DNA of 64,000 nt from an uncultured Bacteroidales bacterium (GCA_902776835.1 CACYRK010000002.1:1-64000); one strand, 5' to 3'; shown: positions 26,262-35,348, numbered from the stretch's first letter. The notes: generated by a model from the sequence alone, not told the origin. Numbers and translations: made by a program.

Positions 26262-27236
26262 TTACCGCATCAGCAGATATGCGGTGTAACCCACGTAAAT
26301 CAGTAAGAAGGCGATACCCTCGATTCGGTCGAAACGATTCTTGCCAAAGGTGAAAATCACCAAGTAGGTGAGCACTGCGCCCATCAGCGCCACCAGATAG
26401 TCGACAATGTTGATGCTCACAATCTCCAGCGGCTTCACCGTGGCGCTCACACCTAAAATCATCAGCACGTTAAACACATTGCTGCCCAGCACGTTACCCA
26501 GTGCGAGTTGGGGGTTGTTCTTTGTGGCGGCCACGATGGCCGTGATGAGTTCGGGCAGCGAGGTGCCAACGGCCACGATGGTGATCGAAATGACGGCCTC
26601 GCTCATGCCCCAACTGCGGGCCAGGTTCTTAGCAGAATCCAGAAACAGATTGCCGCCAAAAATCAGGCAGGCCAGCGAACCGATGGCGATAATCCAAAGC
26701 AAGACGGGATGCTTGCCGGTGAAGCGCGATTTCGATTGCTCGTCGGCTTCGGCTATGGCCTCCTGCGGATTCTTTCCTTTGGAAACAATTACATAAACCA
26801 TGTAGGAAAAAAACAACACCAGCAGCAGGATGCCGTCGAGACGCGACACCGTGTTCGACGAGATGCCGGGTATGAACGAGTCGTTGGCAAGCAACAGCAG
26901 CATCACTGCGGCGGCAACGCCAAACGGGATGTCGCGACGCTGCTGGTCGCGCTCGATGGCAAACGGCATGATGGCCGCCGTGACGCCCAATATCAGGAAG
27001 ATGTTGGCGATGTTGCTGCCCAGCACGTTACCCATGGCGATGTCGCCATGGCCTTCGAGTGCCGACGAAATCGACACAAACAGTTCGGGCGCGCTGGTGC
27101 CGATGCCCACGATGGTGAGGCCGATGATAAAGTTTGATATTTTGGCCCGTTGCGCAATTGCCACCGATGAGTCGACAAGCATATTTGCGCTAAATAGGAG
27201 CATGCCAAGGCCAATGACCAGTAACAGGTAATCCAT
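26262..27236 (-). CDS. Calcium/sodium antiporter (CaCA family, YrbG type)
   Basis: This 324-residue membrane protein has ten or so hydrophobic spans in two inverted halves. Each half carries an alpha-repeat signature: GLTIVGIGTSAPELFVSISS near residue 40 and SITIVAVGTSLPELITAIVA near residue 205, each with the conserved acidic residue. Both halves also have GNVLGSN. I chose the ATG giving MDYLLLVIGLGM; the longer frame adds a charged segment. Exchange of Na+ for Ca2+ is the family role. Confidence 0.94.
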   Translation of the reverse strand: MDYLLLVIGLGMLLFSANMLVDSSVAIAQRAKISNFIIGLTIVGIGTSAPELFVSISSALEGHGDIAMGNVLGSNIANIFLILGVTAAIMPFAIERDQQRRDIPFGVAAAVMLLLLANDSFIPGISSNTVSRLDGILLLVLFFSYMVYVIVSKGKNPQEAIAEADEQSKSRFTGKHPVLLWIIAIGSLACLIFGGNLFLDSAKNLARSWGMSEAVISITIVAVGTSLPELITAIVAATKNNPQLALGNVLGSNVFNVLMILGVSATVKPLEIVSINIVDYLVALMGAVLTYLVIFTFGKNRFDRIEGIAFLLIYVGYTAYLLMR

Positions 27237-27316
27237 TCGAAAAGTTGTTTTTAACCTAAACAACGAGGGTCAATAATCTGTCGTGCAGAATATTAACCCT
27301 CGCGTGTGATAATCGT

Positions 27317-28195
27317 TTATTCCATTCCGCTCACGGCCACGTCGCGGCATGTGCGGCCGATGAGGCCTTGCAGCACCTTGCCGGGGCCGAGTTCCATGGC
27401 CTCAGTCATGCCGTCAGCAACCATGTTGGCCACGATGTGGCTCCAGCGCACCGGGGCGGTGAGTTGGGCGACGAGGTTTTTCTTGATCTCCTCGGGGTCG
27501 GTGTGGGGCAGTGCGTCAACGTCCTGGTAGATGGGGCAGATGGGCACATTGAAGTCGGCCTCCTCGATGGCTTTTGCGAGTTCGGCGCGAGCCGGCTCCA
27601 TCAGCGGCGAGTGGAAGGCACCACCCACCTTCAGCGGCAGGGCGCGCTTTGCGCCAGCCTCTTTGAATTTCACACAGGCTTCTTCAATGGCCTCCATCGA
27701 GCCACTGATAACCACCTGGCCGGGGCTGTTGTAGTTGGCGGGGACACACACACCGTCGATCGACGCGCAAATCTCCTCCACCTTAGCATCGTCCATGCCG
27801 ATGATTGCAGCCATGGTCGACGGCGCAGCCTCACAAGCCTTCTGCATGGCGAGCGCGCGGGTCTCAACCAGTTTCAAGCCTTGCTCGAAAGGCAGCACGC
27901 CGGCTGCCACCAGAGCCGAGAACTCGCCCAGCGAGTGGCCAGCAACCATGTCGGGCTTGAACTCCTCGCCCATAGTGAGTGCCAAAATCACCGAGTGCAG
28001 GAAAACTGCCGGCTGAGTGACCTTGGTTTGCTTCAGGTCGTCCTCGGTGCCGTTGAACATCAAATCGGTGATGCGGAAGCCCAGCACCTCGTTGGCCTTC
28101 TCAAACAATTCGCGAGCCTTGGCGTTGTTTTCATATAAATCCTTACCCATGCCCACAAACTGGGCACCTTGTCCGGGAAATACAAATGCTTTCAT
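27317..28195 (-). CDS. fabD: Malonyl-CoA:acyl carrier protein transacylase
   Basis: This 292-residue enzyme loads malonyl groups onto acyl carrier protein for fatty-acid synthesis. It has AFVFPGQGAQFVGMG at the N-terminus, the active-site serine in AGHSLGEFSALVAAG, the GAFHSPLMEPA catalytic His region and ELGPGKVLQGL. The ATG at 28195 matches the family; upstream codons in frame are leader. Its promoter is the last and best-preserved member of a duplicated array. Confidence 0.97.
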   Translation of the reverse strand: MKAFVFPGQGAQFVGMGKDLYENNAKARELFEKANEVLGFRITDLMFNGTEDDLKQTKVTQPAVFLHSVILALTMGEEFKPDMVAGHSLGEFSALVAAGVLPFEQGLKLVETRALAMQKACEAAPSTMAAIIGMDDAKVEEICASIDGVCVPANYNSPGQVVISGSMEAIEEACVKFKEAGAKRALPLKVGGAFHSPLMEPARAELAKAIEEADFNVPICPIYQDVDALPHTDPEEIKKNLVAQLTAPVRWSHIVANMVADGMTEAMELGPGKVLQGLIGRTCRDVAVSGME

Positions 28196-28245
28196 TTTCA
28201 GTTGTTTATTTGATAAGTAATTGTTTTTGTTACAAAAATCGGCTG

Positions 28246-28277
28246 CAAAATTAGTGCAAACCGAGCGCAATGGCAAG
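28246..28277 (-). promoter_or_regulatory. fabD promoter
   Basis: The minus strand reads CTTG, 20 nt, TAATTTTG. It is the only copy in the adjoining array whose -7 element is intact; the four upstream relatives read TAATGTTG or TAATGTTT. Confidence 0.65.
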
Positions 28278-28590
28278 AAAACGCAAACAAAAATTTATTT
28301 TTGATTTGCGGAGACTTGACATTGCCGAGGCGCCGCCTAATTTATGAAACATTAGTGCAAGTTGAGCGAAATGCCAAATTTATTTGAGCATTTCCGAAGC
28401 GCCGCCTAATTTATGCAACATTAGTACAAACCGAGCGCAATGGCAAGAAAACGCAAACAAAAATTTATTTTTGATTTGCGGAGACTTGACATTGCCGAGG
28501 CGCCGCCTAATTTATGCAACATTAGTGCAAGTTGAGCGAAATGCCAAATTTATTTGAGCATTTCCGAGGCGCCGCCTAATTTATGCAACA
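28251..28590. repeat. 170-bp tandem duplication of promoter-like modules
   Basis: Two near-identical 170-bp units (28251-28420 and 28421-28590) are each built of two related sub-modules of about 101 and 69 bp. Every sub-module shares CGCCGCCTAATTTATG and a -7-like element on the minus strand. The rest of the 28196-28746 spacer holds only the fabD leader and the ileS promoter region. Confidence 0.92.
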
Positions 28591-28655
28591 TTAGTGCACT
28601 ACTGTCTTTGTTTTCCCTTTTTTATAAGGTATAAGCAAATTCGTGGCGGTTTTGT

Positions 28656-28686
28656 TTTGCCGTTCAAGCGATTTACACTAATTTTG
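28656..28686 (+). promoter_or_regulatory. ileS promoter
   Basis: TTTG, 19 nt, TAATTTTG is a full match to the consensus, about 60 nt before the ileS ATG. Confidence 0.8.
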
Positions 28687-28746
28687 CAGATTATTTTAAA
28701 ACAGTGCCTTTTCCCGGTCGTGAGGGGGCATTGACAGAGTGGAAAT

Positions 28747-31700
28747 ATGAAGAAATTTAACGAATATAACAAGTTTAACCTCTCAGATATCAATAAAGAG
28801 GTTTTGGAAAAATGGGATGCTGAGGGCGTGTTTGCGCGCAGCATCAGTGAGCGTGATGGGCAACCGTCGTTTGTGTTTTACGAGGGACCTCCCAGTGCCA
28901 ACGGCATGCCGGGCATCCACCATGTGATGGCCCGCACCATCAAGGACATTGTGTGCCGCTACAAGACCATGCAGGGCTACCAAGTGCTGCGCAAGGCAGG
29001 CTGGGACACCCACGGACTGCCCGTGGAACTGGGCGTGGAGAAGGCTCTCGGCATCACCAAGGAAGACATCGGCAAGACCATCAGCGTCGACGAGTATAAC
29101 GCCACTTGCCGAAAAGAGGTGATGAAATACACCCACGAGTGGGAAGACCTCACCCACAAGATGGGCTATTGGGTCGACATGAAGGACCCCTACATCACGT
29201 TTAAAAACGGTTATATTGAAACCTTGTGGTGGTTGCTCAAGCAACTTTATAACAAGGGCCTCTTGTATAAGGGCTACACCATCCAGCCTTATTCGCCCGC
29301 TGCCGGAACCGGCCTGAGTTCGCACGAACTTAACATGCCGGGCTGCTACCGCGACGTGAAGGATCAGACGGGCACCGTGCAATTTGAGGTGCTCGACACC
29401 GACCACCCCGTGCTCAAGACCATCAAGGCTAACGCCGACCAGGGCTTTGAGAACGTTGCAATCCTGGCTTGGACCACCACACCATGGACCTTGCCCAGCA
29501 ACACCGCACTGTGCGTGGGCCCGAAGATCGACTATGTGGCCGTCGAGAGTTACAACCCCTACAACGGCCAGCCCGCCATCTACCTGTTGGCAAAGGCTCG
29601 TGTCGACGCTTATTTCAAGCCCGAGGGCGCTGAGAAGCCGCTGAGCGAGTACAAGCCGGGCGACAAGGTGATTCCTTACAAGGTCATCGCCGAGTTCAAG
29701 GGCACCGACCTGCTCGAGTTGCGCTACAAGCAACTCTTCCCCTGGGTGAAGCCAGTCGACAAAATCGATGGCAAGATTGTTGCCAACGAAAACGGCTTCC
29801 GCGTGATCCCCGGCGACTACGTCACCACCGAAGACGGTACCGGTATTGTGCACATCGCACCCACCTTTGGTGCCGACGATGCCGCTGTGGCTCGCGCCGC
29901 CGGAGTCCCTGCTTTGTTTATGATTAATAAGAAACAGGAAACGCGACCCATGGTCGACTTCAGCGGAAAGTATTACAACATCGAGGATCTCGACGAGGAC
30001 TTTGTGAAGAACTTTGTCAACGTCGACCTCTACAAGGAATATGCCGGTGCTTGGGTCAAGAACGCTTACGACCCGCAGTACACCGTCAACGGAAAATACG
30101 ACGAAGCAGCCGCCAACAAGGCCGAGGACCTCAACGTCTACATGTGCGTGCGCATGAAGCAAGACGGCCAGGCCTTTAAAATCGAGAAGCACGTGCACAA
30201 CTATCCGCACTGCTGGCGCACCGACAAGCCCGTGCTCTATTATCCGCTCGACAGTTGGTTTATCCGCTCGACGGCCGCACGCGACCGCATGGTGGAGTTA
30301 AACCACACCATCAAGTGGAAGCCCGAGCACACCGGTACCGGACGCTTTGGCAAATGGCTCGAGAACCTCAACGACTGGAACCTGAGCCGCAGCCGCTATT
30401 GGGGCACACCGCTGCCCATCTGGCGTAACGACGATGGCGAGGAGAAGTGCATCGGCTCGATTGAGGAACTGTACAACGAAATCGAGAAGGCTGTCGAGGC
30501 TGGCGTGATGACGTCGAACCCCTACAAGGACAAGGGCTTCATCCCCGGCGACTACAGCGAGGAGAACTATAACAAAATCGACATCCACCGCCCGTACGTC
30601 GACAGCATTGTGCTGGTGAGCGACACTGGCAAGCCCATGAAGCGCGAACTCGACTTGATCGACGTGTGGTTCGACAGCGGTGCTATGCCTTACGCCCAAC
30701 TGCACTATCCGTTTGAGAACAAGGAGGCTGTGGACAGCGGGCGCTTCTTCCCGGCCGACTTCATCGCCGAGGGCGTGGACCAAACGCGTGGCTGGTTCTT
30801 CACGCTTCACGCAATTGCCACAATGGTAATGGATAACGTGGCCTATAAGAGCGTGATTTCCAACGGACTCGTGCTTGACAAGAACGGCAACAAGATGAGC
30901 AAGCGATTGGGCAACGCCGTCGATCCTTTCGGCGCCATCGAGCAGTACGGCTCCGACCCCTTGCGCTGGTACATGATCAGCAACTCGTCGCCCTGGGACA
31001 ACCTCAAGTTTGACGAGGCTGGCGTGGTGGAGGTGAGCCGCAAGTTCTTCGGCACGCTCTACAACACTTACTCGTTCTTTGCGCTCTATGCCAATGTCGA
31101 CGGCTTCGATACCGACCTGCCGCAGGTGCCCATGCAGGACCGTCCCGAGATTGACCGCTGGATTATCTCGCAACTCAACACTCTGGTGAAGGAAGTGCGC
31201 GAGTACTTCGACGACTATGAGCCTACCAAGGCTGCCCGCGTCATCAGTGAGTTTGTTGGTGACCACCTGAGCAACTGGTACGTGCGCCTGAACCGCAAGC
31301 GCTACTGGGGTGGGGAGATGACCACCGACAAGTTAGCGGCTTATCAGACGCTCTACACTTGCCTCAAGACCGTGACCCTGCTCATGGCTCCCGTGTCGCC
31401 CTTCTACAGCGACAAACTCTATCGCGACCTCACCGGCAGCGCCGATTCGGTACACCTGGCACTCTATCCCGAGGCCGACGAGAGTCTTATCAGCACCGAA
31501 CTCGAGGAGCGCATGCGCCTGGCTCAGGCCATCACATCGATGGTGTTGGCTCTGCGCCGCAAGCAGAACATCAAGGTGCGTCAGCCGCTCACGAGCATCA
31601 TGGTGCCCGTGGCCGACGAGCGTCAGCGCGACACCATCATGGCTGTGAGCGACCTCATCAAGAATGAGGTGAACGTCAAGGAACTCAAACTCGTGGGCAA

Positions 31701-32247
31701 CGACGAGGGCGTGCTCGTGAAGCGCGTCAAGCCCGACTTCAAGAAACTCGGCCCGAAGTTCGGCAAAATCATGAAGGGTGTGGCACAAGCGCTCACCACC
31801 ATGTCGCAGCCCGACATCATCGAGTTTGAGAAGAATGGCGAGGTGACCCTCGACATTGCTGGCCAGCAGGCTGTCGTCCAACTCGCCGACGTGGAAGTCA
31901 TCAGTGAGGACATCCCGGGCTGGCTCGTGGCTAACGATGGCAACGTGACCGTGGCTCTCGACATCACAATCACCGACGAGTTGCGCCGCGAGGGTATGGC
32001 ACGCGAACTGGTGAACCGCATCCAGAACGTGCGCAAGGGCAAAGACTTCGACATCACCGACCGTATTGTGGTGACAATCGCGCCCGACGAGCGTACCGAT
32101 GATGCCGTGAAGCAATATGGCGACTATATCGCTCGCCAAGTGCTTGCCGACGACATCACCGTGGAGCCGGTGAGCGGCGACGACGTGGTCATGCTCGACA
32201 TGGACGGCTGGGATCTTGCCGTAAAAGTTGAAAAAAGTAACAAATAA
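28747..32247 (+). CDS. ileS: Isoleucyl-tRNA synthetase
   Basis: This 1166-residue class I enzyme charges tRNA-Ile. The HIGH motif appears as the variant in PSANGMPGIHHVMAR, AGWDTHGLPVE follows, the editing domain lies at about 215-400 (AWTTTPWTLPSN), and KMSKRLGN is the KMSKS loop. Length and motif type fit the IleS2 (eukaryote-like) form, which is often less sensitive to mupirocin; that property is not shown here. A strong GC hairpin follows before the DksA-like gene. Confidence 0.98.
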   Translation: MKKFNEYNKFNLSDINKEVLEKWDAEGVFARSISERDGQPSFVFYEGPPSANGMPGIHHVMARTIKDIVCRYKTMQGYQVLRKAGWDTHGLPVELGVEKALGITKEDIGKTISVDEYNATCRKEVMKYTHEWEDLTHKMGYWVDMKDPYITFKNGYIETLWWLLKQLYNKGLLYKGYTIQPYSPAAGTGLSSHELNMPGCYRDVKDQTGTVQFEVLDTDHPVLKTIKANADQGFENVAILAWTTTPWTLPSNTALCVGPKIDYVAVESYNPYNGQPAIYLLAKARVDAYFKPEGAEKPLSEYKPGDKVIPYKVIAEFKGTDLLELRYKQLFPWVKPVDKIDGKIVANENGFRVIPGDYVTTEDGTGIVHIAPTFGADDAAVARAAGVPALFMINKKQETRPMVDFSGKYYNIEDLDEDFVKNFVNVDLYKEYAGAWVKNAYDPQYTVNGKYDEAAANKAEDLNVYMCVRMKQDGQAFKIEKHVHNYPHCWRTDKPVLYYPLDSWFIRSTAARDRMVELNHTIKWKPEHTGTGRFGKWLENLNDWNLSRSRYWGTPLPIWRNDDGEEKCIGSIEELYNEIEKAVEAGVMTSNPYKDKGFIPGDYSEENYNKIDIHRPYVDSIVLVSDTGKPMKRELDLIDVWFDSGAMPYAQLHYPFENKEAVDSGRFFPADFIAEGVDQTRGWFFTLHAIATMVMDNVAYKSVISNGLVLDKNGNKMSKRLGNAVDPFGAIEQYGSDPLRWYMISNSSPWDNLKFDEAGVVEVSRKFFGTLYNTYSFFALYANVDGFDTDLPQVPMQDRPEIDRWIISQLNTLVKEVREYFDDYEPTKAARVISEFVGDHLSNWYVRLNRKRYWGGEMTTDKLAAYQTLYTCLKTVTLLMAPVSPFYSDKLYRDLTGSADSVHLALYPEADESLISTELEERMRLAQAITSMVLALRRKQNIKVRQPLTSIMVPVADERQRDTIMAVSDLIKNEVNVKELKLVGNDEGVLVKRVKPDFKKLGPKFGKIMKGVAQALTTMSQPDIIEFEKNGEVTLDIAGQQAVVQLADVEVISEDIPGWLVANDGNVTVALDITITDELRREGMARELVNRIQNVRKGKDFDITDRIVVTIAPDERTDDAVKQYGDYIARQVLADDITVEPVSGDDVVMLDMDGWDLAVKVEKSNK

Positions 32248-32259
32248 TAATAACCACTT

Positions 32260-32285
32260 CTGGGCTGGGACCATTCCCGGCCCAG
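32260..32285 (+). other. Stable hairpin between ileS and the DksA-like gene
   Basis: CTGGGCTGGG and CCCGGCCCAG pair across six bases. No T-run follows, so it is not a standard terminator and may act on mRNA stability or processing. Confidence 0.5.
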
Positions 32286-32310
32286 ATAAGTATACGTATA
32301 ACAAATCGTT

Positions 32311-32685
32311 ATGAGTGAGATTATCAGATATAGCGATGAGGATTTGCAAGAATTTAAGACTCTGATTCTTGAAAAACTCGAACAGGCTAACCAAAACCTT
32401 GAGATGCTCAAGGCCAATATGATGGCCGATGACACCACGCCAACCTTCAAGGCTCTTGAAGAGGGTGCCACCACGCTCAATAAGGAGGAAGCCGGCCAGC
32501 GCGCACAACGCCAGCAGGAGTTCATCAACAAGTTGCAGGCGGCACTCACACGCATCGAGAACAAGACCTATGGCATCTGCCGCGTTACTGGCAAACTGAT
32601 TCCTAAGGGACGACTGCTCGCTGTGCCTCATGCCACCACCTCGCTCGAGGGCAAAGAGATTGAGCAAGCACGCAAGCGCCGCTAA
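32311..32685 (+). CDS. TraR/DksA-family regulator lacking zinc-finger cysteines
   Basis: This 124-residue protein has an N-terminal helical coiled coil (FKTLILEKLEQANQNLEMLK) and a C-terminal region with the DksA family signature YGICRVTGKLIPKGRLLAVP. Only one of the usual four zinc-binding cysteines is present. DksA proteins bind the RNA polymerase secondary channel with ppGpp; Bacteroidetes versions without the cysteines are known as annotations. It sits between ileS and lspA on one strand. Confidence 0.85.
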   Translation: MSEIIRYSDEDLQEFKTLILEKLEQANQNLEMLKANMMADDTTPTFKALEEGATTLNKEEAGQRAQRQQEFINKLQAALTRIENKTYGICRVTGKLIPKGRLLAVPHATTSLEGKEIEQARKRR

Positions 32686-32695
32686 ACGGTTGACG

Positions 32696-33367
32696 ATGAA
32701 ACGACTCTCTAATGGTTGCTTTGCCGCTATTCTAATAGCGGCCGTGATTATCATCGACCAGGCCGTAAAGATTTGGGTCAAGACTCATTTCTACTACGGC
32801 GAGGAGTTCGAGATAACATCCTGGTTCCGGCTGTTGTTTATCGAAAACAATGGCATGGCTTTCGGCATGGAGTTCGGCAGCAAGATGTTGCTCACCTGGT
32901 TCCGCATCATCGCCGTCATCGCCTTTTGCTACTACTTGTTCAAGATACGCCACCGCAGCGACATCTCGCGTGGATATGTCGCCTGTGTGGCACTGATTAC
33001 CGCCGGGGCTTTGGGCAACGTGCTCGATTGCATAGCCTATGGCATGATTTTCGACGCACCGCTGCCGCCCGATGTGGCGCAATTGTTTCCCGAGGCCGGC
33101 GGTTACGCCTCGGCGTTCAACGGACGCGTGGTCGACATGTTCTATTTCCCCCTTGTGGAGTGGAACTGGCCTGAATGGGTTCCCAAAATCGGTGGCGATC
33201 ACTTTATCTTCTTCCAGCCGGTATTTAACGTGGCCGACGCTGCCCTGTCGGTAAGCGTGATTGTGCTGATTCTGTTTTACCGACGCTTCCTCGCTCCCGA
33301 CGACGCAAAAGAGGCCGACGACGACCAATCAACCCCCGACGACGATGCTAACTCGACGCCTGCTTAA
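32696..33367 (+). CDS. lspA: Lipoprotein signal peptidase (signal peptidase II)
   Basis: This 223-residue inner-membrane aspartyl protease cleaves prolipoproteins. Four membrane spans are evident. The catalytic aspartates are in GALGNVLDCIAYG and FNVADAALS, and RLLFIENNGMAFG is the family substrate-pocket region. A loop (about 125-160) is longer than in E. coli LspA, and the C-terminus is acidic (DDDQSTPDDD). The ATG at 32696 follows the DksA-like stop by 10 nt; longer in-frame starts lie inside that gene. The end overlaps the lipoprotein gene by 23 nt. Confidence 0.95.
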   Translation: MKRLSNGCFAAILIAAVIIIDQAVKIWVKTHFYYGEEFEITSWFRLLFIENNGMAFGMEFGSKMLLTWFRIIAVIAFCYYLFKIRHRSDISRGYVACVALITAGALGNVLDCIAYGMIFDAPLPPDVAQLFPEAGGYASAFNGRVVDMFYFPLVEWNWPEWVPKIGGDHFIFFQPVFNVADAALSVSVIVLILFYRRFLAPDDAKEADDDQSTPDDDANSTPA

Positions 33368-34331
33368 CACACTCGCCATCATTGCGGTGATGATAATGCT
33401 GGGTGCCTGCAACAAGGCTCCCAAAGGCGTTATCAGCGAAAGCGATATGACCGACCTGCTCGTGGATTTGTGTAAGGCCGAGGCATATACGCAAATCCGG
33501 TCGGCGGATTTCCCCGACGACTCCTCGATGATGGTGCTTAAGCAGTCGGTTTTTGAGAAGCACGGCGTTACCCCCGAACTTTACGACAAGTCGCTCGAGT
33601 GGTATGCCCACAATATGGACGTTTACACCGACGTATACGACAAGGCTATCAAGAAACTGCGCGATGAACAGGCCAAGACCGACCGCACCGGAGGCCCGTC
33701 GCGCACCGAGCCCACGCCCGACGTCAACCCCGTGCCGCATCAGCGCCCCATGACTGTGGGTGGCGACACGGCCGACATCTGGCAAGGTCCCGCTCAATGG
33801 ACGCTTACGCATGCGCTGACCGACAGTTACTTGCCGTTTGACTTCCAACCTGACCAGGACACCAAGTCGGGCGACCGTTACGAACTTAACTGCAAACTCA
33901 CTGGTGTCGGGGCATCGGCAGTGGCTCTTGTGGCTGTCGATTATGGCGACGGTGCCACGTCGATTGTTACCCGCAACAAGTTGTCTAACGGCTGGACGCG
34001 CATCGTGCTGCAGGCCGACACCGCGCGCATCGTAACTCGCATCTATGGCTATTTCCGTTGTCAGGTGCCGCGCGACTCCTACCTGTATCTCGACAGCATC
34101 AGCATGATACGCACACACTTCGACGCGCGCAATTTCGGTGCGTTTGCCCGCCAGGTGCTCTACGAGCGTCGCCAAGCGCCAGCGCCTCACAGCGTCACCA
34201 CGGCTGCTCCGCCGGCCATACCCGACAACCGTCAGCGCTTCAAGCCCAAAGAGGGTGTCAACAAGTCGAGCGTGCAGCCGCATGTCGTCGCATCGCCCAA
34301 CGCCACACACATGCCTTCAAAACGTGAGTGA
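33345..34331 (+). CDS. DUF4296 lipoprotein
   Basis: This 328-residue protein has a lipobox (MIMLGAC, Cys at about 22) and the DUF4296 N-terminal domain (MTDLLVDLCKAEAY, VFEKHGVTPELYDKSLEWYA). A Pro-rich linker follows, then a beta-rich C-terminal domain unusual for the shorter members. Its function is unknown. It overlaps lspA, which would process it, by 23 nt, and the next gene by 1 nt. Confidence 0.82.
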   Translation: MLTRRLLNTLAIIAVMIMLGACNKAPKGVISESDMTDLLVDLCKAEAYTQIRSADFPDDSSMMVLKQSVFEKHGVTPELYDKSLEWYAHNMDVYTDVYDKAIKKLRDEQAKTDRTGGPSRTEPTPDVNPVPHQRPMTVGGDTADIWQGPAQWTLTHALTDSYLPFDFQPDQDTKSGDRYELNCKLTGVGASAVALVAVDYGDGATSIVTRNKLSNGWTRIVLQADTARIVTRIYGYFRCQVPRDSYLYLDSISMIRTHFDARNFGAFARQVLYERRQAPAPHSVTTAAPPAIPDNRQRFKPKEGVNKSSVQPHVVASPNATHMPSKRE

Positions 34332-34657
34332 TGCTGAAGTTTATCGCTAATTACACGCTGCTTCCCGGCAAGTTGCTTATTAACAATGTGGTGAGCATCG
34401 ACGGCGGCCGTTTGGTGCAATGCCAGGCGTGCGATGTCGAGATGGCCAACACGCGCTACGTCGACGCTGTGCTGTGCTTGGCACCAAAATTGCTGATAAC
34501 GCATATAATTGAACTTGCGACAAAGGCGAGTTCACGTGAGCAATTCATCGACGCCTTTCTGGCCGATACCCATCGGATGACAATCGGTGATGAACTGCTT
34601 ACAGTCTTATTTGTTGATCCACCTTATTATAATATTGTATTTGACGAAGATGAATAA
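34331..34657 (+). CDS. Hypothetical protein, 108 residues
   Basis: I do not recognise the family. The protein looks soluble and begins LKFIANYTLLPGKLLINNVV, with CQACDVEMANTRYVDAVL in the middle and an acidic end. Reality is supported by the TGATG start-stop overlap with the upstream lipoprotein gene, an 8-nt overlap with trxA, and unbroken codon use like its neighbours. Confidence 0.7.
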   Translation: MLKFIANYTLLPGKLLINNVVSIDGGRLVQCQACDVEMANTRYVDAVLCLAPKLLITHIIELATKASSREQFIDAFLADTHRMTIGDELLTVLFVDPPYYNIVFDEDE

Positions 34658-34946
34658 TTTTGAAAAACTCATTGCCAGCGATCGACCCACTCTCGTCGAT
34701 ATGTTTGCCACCTGGTGTGGCCCTTGCAAAATGATGCATCCTGTGCTCGAAGAGGTCAAGCAGGCAATAGGCGACCAAGCGACGATTATCAAGGTTGATG
34801 TTGATGAAAATCAGGCGTTGGCCCAGCAGTATCAAGTTCGTGCGGTGCCCACATTGATGATTTTTAAAAGTGGCGCTCTGGTGTGGCAACAAAGCGGTTA
34901 CCAACCTGCCAGCGCGATAATGGATGCCCTGCGACAATTCATTTAA
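34650..34946 (+). CDS. trxA: Thioredoxin
   Basis: This 98-residue protein has the active site TWCGPCKMM (Cys23, Cys26), the conserved cis-proline in RAVPTLMIFKSG and the fold length of classical thioredoxin. No signal peptide is present with the chosen start, so it should be cytoplasmic. It overlaps the preceding gene by 8 nt and ends the lspA cluster. Confidence 0.95.
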   Translation: MNNFEKLIASDRPTLVDMFATWCGPCKMMHPVLEEVKQAIGDQATIIKVDVDENQALAQQYQVRAVPTLMIFKSGALVWQQSGYQPASAIMDALRQFI

Positions 34947-35115
34947 CTTGAGTTACTAAATTGAGCAAAAGGGTCGTTTCATTGATTAGCGTCGATGACT
35001 CAAGCGGCTCGTAGATCCGACTTTGTGTGTGAGACCATGTGAGTGCCTCTGAGGGGGTCGACGCTTGGTCACATGACAGCGATAGGAACGTGCCTCGAAG
35101 AGAAACTTTTTTGCG
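34947..35115 (+). other. Structured non-coding stretch, possible small RNA
   Basis: No gene is evident. Complementary segments include CTTGAGT/ACTCAAG right after the trxA stop, the long-range pair AGCGTCGA/TCGACGCT and the local pair CATGTGA/TCACATG; CCTC/GGGG sits inside. A run AAACTTTTTT at 35104-35113 could end a plus-strand transcript. No known RNA class can be named by eye, and a trxA 3' region is also possible. Confidence 0.35.
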
Positions 35116-35231
35116 GAATAAAGGGTATTTTACACTTTAGAGGTTTTAACATAAAACACTGTATAACAGGGTTTTATATTTGATGGTTGATTTTTGTTAT
35201 TAAAAATGTAATCAGTTCGCCAATTATTTTG

Positions 35232-35239
35232 TAAATTTG
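35232..35239 (+). promoter_or_regulatory. Probable tRNA-Arg promoter -7 element
   Basis: TAAATTTG lies about 35 nt before the mature tRNA 5' end. The -33 region has no perfect TTTG. Confidence 0.5.
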
Positions 35240-35274
35240 CACGAAATTTTGGGCTTGACGCCAAAATGATACTG

Positions 35275-35348
35275 GGTTCCGTAGCTCAGTTGGATAGAGC
35301 AACAGCCTTCTAAGCTGTGGGTCTTGGGTTCGAATCCCAACGGAATCA
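35275..35348 (+). tRNA. tRNA-Arg (anticodon TCT)
   Basis: A complete cloverleaf is visible: acceptor GGTTCCG/CGGAATC, D-arm GCTC/GAGC, anticodon stem ACAGC/GCTGT with loop CTTCTAA (anticodon TCT, reads AGA), and T-arm TTGGG/CCCAA with TTCGAAT. CCA is not encoded. Confidence 0.97.

Noticed and set aside
34947..35115. Firm call of 6S RNA
   Set aside because: Some long-range pairing is present, but I cannot match the conserved central bubble or assign a class by eye.
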